A DNA stretch of 64,000 nt, taken from CAZIZT01 sp964544085 (GTDB lineage: Bacteria; Campylobacterota_A; Desulfurellia; Desulfurellales; Hippeaceae). Positions 7,752 through 17,280 of this stretch are shown here, piece by piece. The position numbers were made by a program, and so were the translations under genes. The notes beneath the pieces were generated by a model. The model saw only the letters and a list, made by a program, of their open reading frames with translations. It was not told the DNA's origin and ran no database searches. The stretch is from contig CAZIZT010000003.1 of assembly GCA_964544085.1 (NCBI GenBank), positions 159,710-223,709 on the forward strand. The letters run 5' to 3'. Each line of letters opens with the position of its first letter. The stretch's first letter is position 1.

Positions 7752-8506
7752 ATATCGATCACCATTCCATCATAGGCTGCGACCACATTGCAGGAGGTTC
7801 TGCTTGCAATGGTCTTTGCCACTTCCCAGGGTTTTTCTCTTAAAAAAGATAGCCCAAAATGTGTGATTACAAACAGCTCGGGCTTATGAACCTCAAGAAA
7901 GAGATATACATCCTCCGCACACATGTGCTTGAATCCTGCTTTTCTTTTGCCGAAGACCACGTTTGCTATTACAATGGGCGTGTTGTACATACGTGGGAGT
8001 TCATCAAAGTAGGAGGTATCGGCTATGTATGAAAATCTGTTGTTGAAGATTGCCCCGTAGGTTTCAACTGTGTGTATGTGTCTTTTTTTTGTTTGGATCA
8101 CAACACCGTTTACCTTGTATGTGGTATTTTCTTTCGTGTTAATCAGTGTAAAGTTTTTTCTGTTGTACCTCAGAATGACTGGATCCTCTTCGGTAGCGTC
8201 AGCCGGCGCAAGTACCGTGCCTCTCTTTATATGCCCCCCTTGCGTCATAGACTCTATGAGGGCATTCACATCGCTTGTGTGATCCAGATGACGATGACTA
8301 ATGAATATGCAGGATAGATCCGACGGCTTGATTTTGTGTTTTATCGCTTCCACAAGAGCACCGGGCCCAGGATCAATTACGAAGAGTTGATGTTCCATTA
8401 TAAACCAGAGTCCGCCAGATTTCCTTATCTGATTGAAAACAGTAAATCTACCCCCTGCTGTTCCAAGGAAGATAAGCTGGTTGTTCTCTATGGTGTTGAT
8501 CTTCAT
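7748..8506 (-). CDS. Metallo-beta-lactamase-fold hydrolase (RNase Z-like)
   Basis: A 252-residue soluble hydrolase with the metal-binding signature SHRHLDH near residue 90 and further histidines in VITHFG near the C-terminus. The opening, IFLGTAGGRF, matches RNase Z-like and phosphodiesterase-like members of the fold. It binds two metal ions and hydrolyses phosphoester or ester bonds. The genes on both sides overlap by four bases. Whether it acts on RNA, a cyclic nucleotide or a lipid-linked substrate is not clear; the lipid enzymes downstream are the only context hint. Confidence 0.75.
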   Translation of the reverse strand: MKINTIENNQLIFLGTAGGRFTVFNQIRKSGGLWFIMEHQLFVIDPGPGALVEAIKHKIKPSDLSCIFISHRHLDHTSDVNALIESMTQGGHIKRGTVLAPADATEEDPVILRYNRKNFTLINTKENTTYKVNGVVIQTKKRHIHTVETYGAIFNNRFSYIADTSYFDELPRMYNTPIVIANVVFGKRKAGFKHMCAEDVYLFLEVHKPELFVITHFGLSFLREKPWEVAKTIASRTSCNVVAAYDGMVIDI

Positions 8507-9720
8507 GCGTATGCAAACTCTCCGTCAAAATCCCTTATTTTCGCTTCAATCAAGCCACTCCTGTAGGTATGTGTAAGTACAGGGAAGTATTGGCTTGAGA
8601 CACACCTGTAGTAACTTCTATTGTTACGAATCAACGTTCTCTTTTCAACAACAAGCGTGGTGGTTTTACCCACCATCTCCTTTACCGACTCTCTAAACTT
8701 TCTTTCAAAGAGCTCCTTTAGCGAGACGTTCCTTTTTCTTGCTACCGGTCCTCTTACGGGTTGAAACTTGAGACGTATAGCTGCGGTGTGTGGACGCGGT
8801 GAGTAGGTAAACACATGGCCATAGGTAAGAGGGAGCGCCTCGATAAAACTATAGGTTTCAGAGAAATCTTTGTCTGTTTCAGATGGAAAACCAACGATTA
8901 CATCCGTACCTACGAAGATACCTTTTTTATAGCATGTATGAACAATGCGTGCATATTCCTCCTTGGTGTAATTCCTGCCCATTAGCTTTAGAATTCTGCT
9001 GCACCCCGATTGCAGCGGTATATGTAGATGGTGAGCAAATGCCCTGTCAGAGACGATCTCAATCAGCTCATCGTCCACGTACATGGGCTCTATGGAGCTT
9101 ATTCTGATGCGACTTTTTAAATTTTCGGACACAATCTTCTTAAGGAGTTGTTTTAGGTTACCGTAGGAGCCAATATCTGTGCCTGTAAGGACAATTTCAC
9201 CAAAATTCTCAAGCGCTCTTAGCTCGTCCATTATCAGCTCGATGGGTTTGTCCCGGCTTTTCCCCCTCAGTTTTGGTATGATACAAAAGGTGCAATGGTT
9301 GTTGCATCCTTCTTGTATCTTCACAAATGCTCTTGCTCTGCCATGAAACTGCGTTAGCGTGGCATTAAGAGGATAGTTTCTTGTTGATGTGTCGGTGTCG
9401 TTTGTCTCCAGCAACAGGGCTTTTTTTATCTCCTGTTTGTAGCTGTTTCCAACAATTGTAGCTGGCAGGTTCTTCTCAAGGTAGCTATCGCATCCGGTAT
9501 AGATGATCCTTGCTAACGGATTTTTTCTGTGAACCCTACGTGCAGCATTTCGTGACTCTTTTGCTGCTTTTGCCGTCACAGCGCAGGAGTTTATAATGAC
9601 AAGGTCACACCCCTCAAAGGAGTCTGAAAAGGTATACTCATCTTTCAACTGTTGCATCATAAGCTGTGTCTCGTATTGGTTGAGCTTACATCCATAGGTA
9701 ATGATGCACGCCTTTTTCAT
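8503..9720 (-). CDS. mtaB: tRNA t6A37 methylthiotransferase MtaB
   Basis: A 405-residue radical-SAM methylthiotransferase. The N-terminal domain opens with TYGCKLNQYETQ and supplies three conserved cysteines for one 4Fe-4S cluster (also NSCAVT and YTGC). The radical-SAM cluster is CNNHCTFC near residue 140. A C-terminal segment of about 60 residues fits the TRAM RNA-binding domain. The CKLNQ opening separates MtaB from MiaB and RimO. It converts t6A to ms2t6A at position 37 of ANN-decoding tRNAs. It is coupled by four-base overlaps to hisB upstream and the metallo-hydrolase downstream. Confidence 0.9.
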   Translation of the reverse strand: MKKACIITYGCKLNQYETQLMMQQLKDEYTFSDSFEGCDLVIINSCAVTAKAAKESRNAARRVHRKNPLARIIYTGCDSYLEKNLPATIVGNSYKQEIKKALLLETNDTDTSTRNYPLNATLTQFHGRARAFVKIQEGCNNHCTFCIIPKLRGKSRDKPIELIMDELRALENFGEIVLTGTDIGSYGNLKQLLKKIVSENLKSRIRISSIEPMYVDDELIEIVSDRAFAHHLHIPLQSGCSRILKLMGRNYTKEEYARIVHTCYKKGIFVGTDVIVGFPSETDKDFSETYSFIEALPLTYGHVFTYSPRPHTAAIRLKFQPVRGPVARKRNVSLKELFERKFRESVKEMVGKTTTLVVEKRTLIRNNRSYYRCVSSQYFPVLTHTYRSGLIEAKIRDFDGEFAYA

Positions 9721-10286
9721 AGGCTCCCTTTGGTTGTGGGTGTTCGCTTTGCAGGTTTCACAGCTTCCTTGAGAGCGTATGCCACAGATTTGAAGATGGC
9801 TTCAGCGATGTGGTGCCTGTTAGAACCGTAAAGTTGCTTTATGTGGAGAACCATGCGTGCATTGTTTGCAAAGGCTCTGAAGAATTCTTCTATTAGCTCT
9901 GCATCGAAGCTGCCTATAGAACCGGTGAGGTTGCAGTCGTAGTTGAAGAAACATCGGTTGCAGATATCAATACTGGAGAGTACCAATGCTTCGTCCATAG
10001 GTATAACAGCGTAACCATACCTGTTGAAATTCCTGTTTTCAAGGGATTTTCTTATCAAGTTGCCAAGCACAATACCTACATCTTCGACTGTATGGTGAAA
10101 ATCTACATGTGTATCGCCCTCGGCTTTCACGATGAGATCTATACCGGAGTGTTTAGAAAGCGCCTCCAGCATATGATCGAAAAAACCTATACCGGTATCA
10201 ACTTGGCTTACACCCTCACCGTCGATGTTCATCGTGGCACTGATTACTGTTTCTTTTGTTACCCTTTTTAGATTTATGGAACTCAT
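9717..10286 (-). CDS. hisB: Imidazoleglycerol-phosphate dehydratase
   Basis: A 189-residue stand-alone HisB dehydratase, lacking the phosphatase half of the enterobacterial fusion. Manganese-binding histidine motifs are present: DTGIGFFDHML, DFHHTVEDVG and SNRHHIAEA. It dehydrates imidazole-glycerol phosphate in histidine synthesis. No other his gene is in the window, so the pathway is scattered. It overlaps ispA upstream and mtaB downstream by four bases each. Confidence 0.95.
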   Translation of the reverse strand: MSSINLKRVTKETVISATMNIDGEGVSQVDTGIGFFDHMLEALSKHSGIDLIVKAEGDTHVDFHHTVEDVGIVLGNLIRKSLENRNFNRYGYAVIPMDEALVLSSIDICNRCFFNYDCNLTGSIGSFDAELIEEFFRAFANNARMVLHIKQLYGSNRHHIAEAIFKSVAYALKEAVKPAKRTPTTKGSL

Positions 10287-11155
10287 CTGTCTCTCTCCAC
10301 AATCATTTTAGCAATCTCGATGAGGCCCTCTGAACCCTTCAGCTGGCTAATGCTTTCGATTGCCATATTTTTCAGTCGGTCTGCCATCTCGAATGAGCGC
10401 TTCAGACCGTACACCTTTGGATAAGTAAGCGTGTTATTGATTTCGTCAACCTTTTTCTTGCCCAATTTTTTCTCATCGCCAACCACATCGAGACAATCAT
10501 CTATTATCTGAAATGCCACACCGGCAAACAAACCAAATCTTGATAGTTTTCTGAGATTTGCGCTATCTATGCTGCCGCACAGAGCACCGCAGACCACGCT
10601 TGCCTGGATGAGTTTTGCTGTTTTGTGTTTGTGTATAAAGTTTACAAGATAGCGCTCACTGTAACCGATAAGCTTGTTCCTGCTCGAAAGTATATCTGCA
10701 GCCTGACCGACAACCATACCACCCAAACCAGCTGCATCACTCAGCGTCTTTATGATCCCCACCTTCTGGGAGTTATTCAGCTCGCTTTCCGTTATAAGGT
10801 TGAATGCGTATGTGTTGAGTCCGTCACCGGCAAGAATGGCAAGTGCCTCTCCAAAAACGCGATGATTGGAGGGTTTTCCTCTTCTGAAATCGTCGTTATC
10901 CATTGCCGGTAAATCATCGTGAATCAAGGAGTATGCGTGTATCAGCTCAATTGCGGATGCGACGTAGATGCTTTTGGAGACCGGTGCGCCAGACATATCT
11001 GCTGCAAGCATGCAGGCTATGGCTCTTATCCGTTTGCCCCCGCTTTTAGGTGTGTAAAAGAGTGCTTCGTTGAACAGGGGAGGGAACCTGTTTTTTCTCG
11101 ATAACCGTTCTATAAAGTCATCCACCAACACACGGTAGTTACTGAGCTTCTCCAT
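10283..11155 (-). CDS. ispA: Polyprenyl diphosphate synthase (farnesyl/geranylgeranyl type)
   Basis: A 290-residue all-helical prenyltransferase. The first aspartate-rich motif, DDLPAMD, is at residues 80-86 and the second, FQIIDDCLD, near 205. The residues before the first motif (HAYSLIHDD) match those I recall for E. coli IspA, so farnesyl diphosphate is the likely product, although chain length cannot be fixed. It feeds quinone and undecaprenyl lipid synthesis. ATG at 11155 is preferred over a TTG one codon upstream. The gene overlaps xseB, the common bacterial xseB-ispA arrangement, but no dxs follows; hisB does. Confidence 0.9.
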   Translation of the reverse strand: MEKLSNYRVLVDDFIERLSRKNRFPPLFNEALFYTPKSGGKRIRAIACMLAADMSGAPVSKSIYVASAIELIHAYSLIHDDLPAMDNDDFRRGKPSNHRVFGEALAILAGDGLNTYAFNLITESELNNSQKVGIIKTLSDAAGLGGMVVGQAADILSSRNKLIGYSERYLVNFIHKHKTAKLIQASVVCGALCGSIDSANLRKLSRFGLFAGVAFQIIDDCLDVVGDEKKLGKKKVDEINNTLTYPKVYGLKRSFEMADRLKNMAIESISQLKGSEGLIEIAKMIVERDR

Positions 11156-11369
11156 CAAACTGTCCTGTCTGGATTTTGCCGTTCTTTACGCCGGTTATTA
11201 AACGGATTCTGTTTTGCGCCTCTTCAAGTTTGGCTGAACAGAACTCTACCAGCTTCATTCCTTCTTCATAGAGTCTTAGCGCCTCCTCCAGCTTTATGTC
11301 CTCTTTTTCAAAGGCTGAGGCTATCTCTTCGAGCCTCTTTATGGCATCTTCGAAACTTTTAGGTTCCAT
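11139..11369 (-). CDS. xseB: Exodeoxyribonuclease VII small subunit
   Basis: A 76-residue helical protein with the XseB pattern SFEDAIKRLEEIASAFEKED followed by LEEALRLYEEGMKL. It binds the large subunit XseA to form the single-strand-specific exonuclease VII. No xseA is in this window. The stop overlaps ispA by about 17 bases, and the start lies directly after the UDP-sugar dehydrogenase stop. Small size and conserved helices make the call firm. Confidence 0.92.
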   Translation of the reverse strand: MEPKSFEDAIKRLEEIASAFEKEDIKLEEALRLYEEGMKLVEFCSAKLEEAQNRIRLITGVKNGKIQTGQFDGEAQ

Positions 11370-12671
11370 CTACAATCTCCAGTAAACAATATCGTCTCTC
11401 ACCTGGTTTTTATCAAAAATCGACTTTATGTCAATAAGGACACCGTTTTTCTCAACACGCTCTATAATCCAGCGTTTATTGTTCATGTATCTGTCATGCT
11501 TGACGGCAACAATAACGCACGGATAGCTTTGGTTTAGCTCTGAGTCTGTTTTTAGCTTGAGATTGTAGAGTTTTTTAACCTCATTTGCATCGGCATAGGG
11601 GTCGTGTATATCCACATCTATGCCAAACGCTTTTAGTTCCTTGATTGTATCAACTACACGGGTGTTGCGAATGTCTCCGATATTCTCTTTGAAGGTGATA
11701 CCAAGCACAAGAGCTTTCATACCTAAAACGACCCTGCCGCTTTCAATTATCCTTTTGAGGGTCTGGTATGCCACATACTCGCCCATGGAGTCGTTTATGC
11801 GTCTACCCGCAAGGATGACCTCTGGATGGTGACCCACCTCTTGAGCCTTGTAGGTTAGGTAGTAGGGATCCACACCGATACAGTGACCGCCTACGAGTCC
11901 CGGCTCAAAGGGGAGAAAATTCCACTTGGTTTTGGCAGCATCAAGCACGGCTTTTGTGTCCAGTCCAAGCCTGTTAAATATCATTGAGAGTTCGTTCATC
12001 AGAGCAATGTTGAGATCCCGTTGAGTATTTTCTATAACCTTGGCGGCTTCGGCTGTCTTTATATCCCTTGCAATGAAAATGTTGTTCTGGTTTATGCTTC
12101 CGTATACTTTGGCAAGTAGATCAACCGTTTGGCGGCAACATGCGCTTACAACCTTAGTAATTCTATCAACCGTATGTACCCTGTCGCCAGGATTTATGCG
12201 TTCCGGAGAGTAACCAACATGAAAATCCTTGCAGAATCGCAAACCACTATGTTTCTCAAGAATCGGTACACAGATCTCTTCTGTTGCCCCTGGATAAACC
12301 GTTGATTCATACACCACAACACTGCCGGGTGAGAGATTCTCTCCCACCATTGCACTTGCCCTTTTGAGGGGTTCAAGATCGGGTAGCTTATGATTGTCTA
12401 TGGGTGTTGGCACGGCTACAATGATTACACTGGCTTTTCTCAAAACTGAAGGCTCGCATGAAAATTCGATAGAATTGTGTATGAACTCATCTGCATCCAC
12501 CTCGCCAGTGGAGTCAATACCTTTAGATAATTCCTCTATTCTTTTAGGGCTTATATCAAATCCGATTGTTGCAAATTTCTTTGATAGGTGAGCAAGCAGG
12601 GGCATACCGACGTAGCCAAGACCGACTACAGCTATGTTTCTTTCCTTTTTTAAAAAAGGTTCAAAATCCAT
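11370..12671 (-). CDS. UDP-N-acetylhexosamine 6-dehydrogenase (TviB/WbpO-like)
   Basis: A 433-residue nucleotide-sugar dehydrogenase. The NAD-binding motif GLGYVGMPL is near the N-terminus; the catalytic cysteine lies in GGHCIGVDPYYL. The segment HVGYSPERINPGDR resembles the TviB/WbpO group, which oxidises UDP-GalNAc or UDP-GlcNAc to the uronic acid for capsule or O-antigen sugars. The chosen start at 12671 has a strong AGGGAGGAA site seven bases upstream; an in-frame ATG 19 codons further upstream lacks one. It follows phoR after an 81-base gap, so it may have its own promoter. No other polysaccharide gene is nearby except galE. Confidence 0.85.
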   Translation of the reverse strand: MDFEPFLKKERNIAVVGLGYVGMPLLAHLSKKFATIGFDISPKRIEELSKGIDSTGEVDADEFIHNSIEFSCEPSVLRKASVIIVAVPTPIDNHKLPDLEPLKRASAMVGENLSPGSVVVYESTVYPGATEEICVPILEKHSGLRFCKDFHVGYSPERINPGDRVHTVDRITKVVSACCRQTVDLLAKVYGSINQNNIFIARDIKTAEAAKVIENTQRDLNIALMNELSMIFNRLGLDTKAVLDAAKTKWNFLPFEPGLVGGHCIGVDPYYLTYKAQEVGHHPEVILAGRRINDSMGEYVAYQTLKRIIESGRVVLGMKALVLGITFKENIGDIRNTRVVDTIKELKAFGIDVDIHDPYADANEVKKLYNLKLKTDSELNQSYPCVIVAVKHDRYMNNKRWIIERVEKNGVLIDIKSIFDKNQVRDDIVYWRL

Positions 12672-12752
12672 AAATGGTTCCTCCCTTCGTTGAGCCATTT
12701 GCACAACTATATACATGTTTTGGCCCATTTTTGAAAGAGAAATATTGTTCCT

Positions 12753-14339
12753 TCAGGCTGGGATCTCCACACAGAAGCGATTACCACCCATGGGGCTTTC
12801 CATTAGCTTTACACTGCCACCGTATAGGACTGCAATGTGCTTAACAATTGATAGCCCAAGTCCTGTGCCGGATTTGCTTTTGGCTCGTGACTTTGAACGT
12901 GTGTAAAATCGCTCGAAAATTCTCTTTCTCTCAGCCGGTGGAATAGGGGGACCTTCATCGTCAACGCATATTTCGATTATAGAGGATTTTTTCTTTCTTA
13001 TTATTACATCCACCCTTTTGCCGTTGGAGTATTTGATGGCATTGCTTATCAGGTTTGTCAATACACTCATCAGGTGTTCCCTTGCCATTCTGATGTTTTC
13101 TGCTTCGACAATGTATCGTATAGTTTTGGGTGAATCTGCGTATAGCTGCTTCAAATCATCCACAATGCTTGAGAGTTTTACCGTCTCGTATCTCAAATCT
13201 TCGGGTTTGGCGTTTTCCAGAGTGTGTAGCTCAATTATATTGTTTAACAGCTCGCTAAGCCTCATGGAGCTCTCGTGAATTCTCTTTATGAACATCTCCC
13301 TGGTCTGACTATCCATATCTTGATGCAAAAGTAGCGTTTCGGCATAGCCGGAAAGGGCTGCAATGGGTGTTTTAAGCTCATGAGAAATGTTACCGATTAA
13401 CTCGCTTTTGAAGTACTGATACTGTAGTTTCTCCTCGGCATCCTCAAAAACAAAAAGAAGATTCTCGCCAACGCTGCGAAAAAAGACCTTGTACATTCTA
13501 CCACCTATTTTGAAGTTGCCGCTTGCTCTTTTGTGGATAATATCCGATAGATCCGCAAGAAGACCCGGTTGACTGATTTGCGCCAGGAAGTTTACATCTT
13601 TTAGAGCCTTTATGGAGAACATCTCGTTGAATTTGCTATTGGAGTGAAGATAGTTGAGCTTTCCATCAAGAAGAAGAACACCCTCCTCTATCAGTTCCAG
13701 AATAGAGTTGAGCTTCTCCCTTTCAAGTTCGATCTGCTGTTTCTTTTTCTCCATAGCTGTATAAATGCTGTAGAGAAGCTCAGAGACGCGTGCCAGATGC
13801 GGGCTTCTGAAACGAGGAAAGTGTATGTTCTGTCCCTTTTCGATGGCACTGATAATATAGTCGAATTTTTGTATTGGCACAGCGAATCTCCTTGCAATTA
13901 GAATAGATGTGCCAAGTAACAGCGCAAATGCAAGAGAAACAGCAACAGTTATCCCACGGTCTATGTCTTTTTTGAGTTGCATAGCATCAGTTTCTGGAAA
14001 TGTTACCACGAGTACATTGCCTGATGGCAGCAACTTTTTGAAGCTAAAAACCTTACCGGTGCTGCTTGGAGGGTGGTTGAGTATCTCCTCTCCATTGGGT
14101 TTGATCAGTTTCACACCTATACCTTCCAGGTTGAGCATGCGCATGTAGTCTCTACTCAGCGCTCCAATGCCATTTTTTGCGACAAGCTCATCTATAAGCT
14201 CAAATTTGCTTTTAGCATCATTTAGCATATAGCGCTCCATCGCACGGCTCACAAGGCTTATGGCTGTCAGGTAACTTATAAAGAAAACGGCAAAAACAGG
14301 TAGAATAACACCTGCAAGGGTTCTCAGAAAAACCTTCAC
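12753..14339 (-). CDS. phoR: Phosphate-regulon sensor histidine kinase
   Basis: A 528-residue membrane kinase. Transmembrane helices lie at about residues 8-32 and 130-150, flanking a small periplasmic domain. A HAMP/linker, a PAS-like region (about 210-300) and the phospho-acceptor His320 in GNISHELKTPIAALSG follow. The ATP-binding domain ends with GTGLGLSIVKHIA. It would phosphorylate PhoB when phosphate is scarce, sensing Pst status through PhoU. The start overlaps the phoB stop by four bases. The long periplasmic segment is larger than that of E. coli PhoR and closer to Gram-positive PhoR. Confidence 0.9.
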   Translation of the reverse strand: MKVFLRTLAGVILPVFAVFFISYLTAISLVSRAMERYMLNDAKSKFELIDELVAKNGIGALSRDYMRMLNLEGIGVKLIKPNGEEILNHPPSSTGKVFSFKKLLPSGNVLVVTFPETDAMQLKKDIDRGITVAVSLAFALLLGTSILIARRFAVPIQKFDYIISAIEKGQNIHFPRFRSPHLARVSELLYSIYTAMEKKKQQIELEREKLNSILELIEEGVLLLDGKLNYLHSNSKFNEMFSIKALKDVNFLAQISQPGLLADLSDIIHKRASGNFKIGGRMYKVFFRSVGENLLFVFEDAEEKLQYQYFKSELIGNISHELKTPIAALSGYAETLLLHQDMDSQTREMFIKRIHESSMRLSELLNNIIELHTLENAKPEDLRYETVKLSSIVDDLKQLYADSPKTIRYIVEAENIRMAREHLMSVLTNLISNAIKYSNGKRVDVIIRKKKSSIIEICVDDEGPPIPPAERKRIFERFYTRSKSRAKSKSGTGLGLSIVKHIAVLYGGSVKLMESPMGGNRFCVEIPA

Positions 14340-14995
14340 TCCAGTTTGTATCCTACTCGTGGAACAGATTTTATGGCAAGATCCGCTCTCTTTAGCTTCT
14401 TTCTCAAGGAGGAGACATGCGCATCTACTGTGCGTGTTTGTGCGTATGATTCATAGCCCCAGATGCTGTTTAGCAGTTGTGATCTTGTAAAGACCATGCC
14501 GGGGTGTTTAACTAATAGACTAAGCAATTCAAATTCAGTATGGGTGAGAGTCACATCTTCGTTGTTTACGGTAACCCTATGTTGCCTGGGGTAGATCTCC
14601 AGGTTACGATAGCTTATCTTCTCCTGGTTGCCGAGCCTTTTCTTTAGTACGTTTTCAACCTTTGCCAGAAGAATCCTGATAGAGACAGGTTTTGTCAGGT
14701 AGTCATCCGCCCCTTCCTTTAAAACGTTGACGATGGTATTTTCACTATCCTTTGCTGAGACAACGATAACTGGCATCTCTTCTTTTCTTTCCCTTATGAT
14801 ACGCAGGAACTCTTCTCCTTTTAAGCCTGGTAACATCAGATCGAGGATGATGAGATCGGGTTTTGATTCCTCAAGCATTATGAGGGCTTCACTGGCGCTT
14901 ACTGCTTCGATAACATTGTAGCCCTCTCGTTTTAAATTGAATGTGAGTATCTCAAGCAGGGCAGCATCGTCTTCAACTACCAGTACCGTTGCCAT
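14336..14995 (-). CDS. phoB: Phosphate-regulon response regulator
   Basis: A 219-residue OmpR/PhoB-type regulator. The receiver domain has an acidic pocket (Glu8, Asp9, Asp10), the phosphorylation site Asp52 in LIILDLMLP, and the conserved lysine in DYLTKPV. The C-terminal winged helix has LTHTEFELLSLL and RTVDAHVSSLRKKL. Phosphorylated protein would bind Pho boxes such as the candidate at 18256-18273. It lies between phoU and phoR and overlaps both. Confidence 0.93.
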   Translation of the reverse strand: MATVLVVEDDAALLEILTFNLKREGYNVIEAVSASEALIMLEESKPDLIILDLMLPGLKGEEFLRIIRERKEEMPVIVVSAKDSENTIVNVLKEGADDYLTKPVSIRILLAKVENVLKKRLGNQEKISYRNLEIYPRQHRVTVNNEDVTLTHTEFELLSLLVKHPGMVFTRSQLLNSIWGYESYAQTRTVDAHVSSLRKKLKRADLAIKSVPRVGYKLE

Positions 14996-15671
14996 TTCCT
15001 ATCACTTCCTTTACGCTGTCAAAATAGGTATGCTTAATGCTTTTGCCGGTTTCCTTGAAGTAAACAAGCTCACAAACGTTCGTGGCGTGATCGGCTATTC
15101 TTTCGATGTTTCTGACCACATAAACAAGCGATGTACCCTCCATGACCCTTTGGGGGTTTTTGCCCATATACTCGACAATCTGTCGTATTATCTGTTTGTT
15201 TAGGGCGTCAATCTCATCGTCACGTTTGATTGTGGTGAGTGCAAGCTTTACATCGTTTTCGAAGAAAGCCTTAAGAGCCTCCTCAAGCATTGTATACGCA
15301 GCTTTCGCCATGGTGTTTAGATTAAGCGAAATTGTCTGAGGTGGTCTTTGGGCAAGATGCTTAACCTGTTTGGCTATATTTACACATGAATCGCCAACGC
15401 GTTCAAGGTCCACACTGATACGCAGTGCCGATATAACAAACCGTAGGTCAAAAGCCCTGGGGTTGTATATAGCCAGGATCTTGAAGCAGAGTTCGTCTAT
15501 CTCATTATCGTATCTATCGACGATACCATCGCTCTTTATCACTTCCCTGGCAAGTTGCAGGTCGTGTGTCAGGATTGCTACTGTTGATGATTGTAACATT
15601 TCCATGGCCGCTTTCGACATGTGGGCCAGTATTGCTCTTGTCTGATTTAGCTTTTCTTCAAGTATGCGCAT
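14973..15671 (-). CDS. phoU: Phosphate transport regulator PhoU
   Basis: A 232-residue protein made of two three-helix PhoU repeats. Metal-binding E/DxxxD-type motifs are seen in VDRYDNEID and RDDEIDALN, and the repeat signature VDLERVGDSCVNIAKQV recurs as RNIERIADHATNVCEL. It links the Pst transporter to PhoR and damps signalling when phosphate is plentiful. It overlaps phoB by 23 bases and follows pstB after nine bases. Confidence 0.95.
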   Translation of the reverse strand: MRILEEKLNQTRAILAHMSKAAMEMLQSSTVAILTHDLQLAREVIKSDGIVDRYDNEIDELCFKILAIYNPRAFDLRFVISALRISVDLERVGDSCVNIAKQVKHLAQRPPQTISLNLNTMAKAAYTMLEEALKAFFENDVKLALTTIKRDDEIDALNKQIIRQIVEYMGKNPQRVMEGTSLVYVVRNIERIADHATNVCELVYFKETGKSIKHTYFDSVKEVIGNGNGTGS

Positions 15672-15680
15672 TGGATGCTC

Positions 15681-16439
15681 CTAACCGAATTTACCCGTGA
15701 TGTAGTCTTCTGTCTCCTTTTTCTTGGGTCGTGTGAAAAAATCATCCGTTTTTCCCATCTCTATAAGCCTGCCCATGTAGAAAAATGCTGTGTAATCGGA
15801 CACCCTTGCAGCCTGTTGCATGTTGTGTGTAACAATGATTATAGTTGTAAATTTTTTCAGTTCAACGATAAGTTCTTCAATTTTCGCGGTTGCAATTGGA
15901 TCAAGAGCACTTGTTGGCTCGTCAAACAACAGAACATCCGGCTCTACAGCCAGTGCTCTCGCTATTACAAGTCTTTGCTGTTGCCCCCCTGATAATCCAG
16001 TTGCGGGTGAATGGAGTCTATCTCTAACTTCGTTCCAGAGTGCGGCTTTTATCAGTGCATCCTCAACCCTTTCTTTGAGTTGAGCTCTGTTTTTAATGCC
16101 CTTCAGTTTCAGCCCGTATGCTACATTGTCAAAGATAGACATTGGAAATGGGGTTGGTGTTTGAAAGACCATACCAATACGTGATCGCAACTCTATGCTG
16201 TCCTTTAGTTTTAGTATATCTTTGCCGTTGTAGAGAATGCTGCCTTCATATCGGTTTGCCCTGTATAGGTCATGCATTCTATTGAAGCATCGCAGGAAAG
16301 TGGTTTTACCGCACCCTGAGGGTCCGATAAGAGCAGTAACCTTGTTTCTTTCAATGTCCATGTTTATATCGAATAACACTTGCTTTGTACCGTAGTAGAA
16401 ATTGAGGGATTTAACACGCAGAATGTACTTATCATGCAC
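15681..16439 (-). CDS. pstB: Phosphate ABC transporter ATP-binding protein
   Basis: A 252-residue ABC ATPase. Walker A is GPSGCGKTT, the signature is LSGGQQQR, and Walker B is [13 protein letters not shown]. The PstB-specific segment [13 protein letters not shown] follows Walker A. It powers phosphate import through PstC and PstA. The start overlaps the pstA stop by eight bases. Confidence 0.97.
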   Translation of the reverse strand: MHDKYILRVKSLNFYYGTKQVLFDINMDIERNKVTALIGPSGCGKTTFLRCFNRMHDLYRANRYEGSILYNGKDILKLKDSIELRSRIGMVFQTPTPFPMSIFDNVAYGLKLKGIKNRAQLKERVEDALIKAALWNEVRDRLHSPATGLSGGQQQRLVIARALAVEPDVLLFDEPTSALDPIATAKIEELIVELKKFTTIIIVTHNMQQAARVSDYTAFFYMGRLIEMGKTDDFFTRPKKKETEDYITGKFG

Positions 16440-17280
16440 CTTTCTTGTACCTCCATTTGATGATCAGACGTGAGATAATGGTGACAAAGAGTATAAAAGC
16501 GGTTATTAGGAAAGAGCCTGCCCAGGCGAGTCTGTGCCAGTTATCATAGGGTCCCATTGCGTACCGGTAGATGGTTACGGTTAAAGATGCCATAGGTTTG
16601 GTTATATCGAAGCTCAAAAAATTGTTGTTGAGCGAGGTGAACAGCAGTGGTGCCGTCTCGCCGGCTATTCGTGCAGCGGAGAGTATACCACCCGTTAGCA
16701 GACCTGTGGCAGCACTTCTGTAGACAATCTGGAAAATCACCTTATAGTAAGGTGCACCAAGCGCAAAAGCTGCCTCCCTCAGGCTCCACGGTACAAGTTT
16801 GAGAATATTCTCTGTGGTTTTGAGCATCACCGGAATCATGATAATGGCCAGTGCTACAGCGCCCGCAATAGCACTGAAGTGGCCTGCAGGTTTTACAATT
16901 ACGGCGTACACAAAGGTACCTACGACAATTGAGGGTATGCTTGTCGCAAGATCTGATAGGGCGCTTATCAGTTTTGCTATCTTATGATTTCTGCCGTACT
17001 CGGCGATAAAGGTGCCTCCTAAAAGACCAAGAGGTATACCGATAAAAATAGAAAGACCAACAATTATGAGTTGTCCTACTATTGCGTATCTTAAGCCACC
17101 CCCTGGAATGCCTGGAGGCGTAAAATCCTGTGTGAATAGTGACCAGTTAATTGAATGTATGCCTTTTACAAATAGATCTGCCAGGATGAAGACAAGGAAG
17201 AATAAACCAGTGGCTGCTGAGAGGATGCATATGAGAATGAAGAACGTGCTAATAAGCTTTCTTTTCCTTGTTCCGTTCAT
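16432..17280 (-). CDS. pstA: Phosphate ABC transporter permease PstA
   Basis: A 282-residue inner-membrane permease with about six helices. The ABC-coupling loop includes [20 protein letters not shown], and the ending SRLIIKWRY is typical. [21 protein letters not shown] near residue 50 is family-specific. It pairs with PstC to form the channel. Four-base overlap with pstC upstream. Confidence 0.96.
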   Translation of the reverse strand: MNGTRKRKLISTFFILICILSAATGLFFLVFILADLFVKGIHSINWSLFTQDFTPPGIPGGGLRYAIVGQLIIVGLSIFIGIPLGLLGGTFIAEYGRNHKIAKLISALSDLATSIPSIVVGTFVYAVIVKPAGHFSAIAGAVALAIIMIPVMLKTTENILKLVPWSLREAAFALGAPYYKVIFQIVYRSAATGLLTGGILSAARIAGETAPLLFTSLNNNFLSFDITKPMASLTVTIYRYAMGPYDNWHRLAWAGSFLITAFILFVTIISRLIIKWRYKKGA

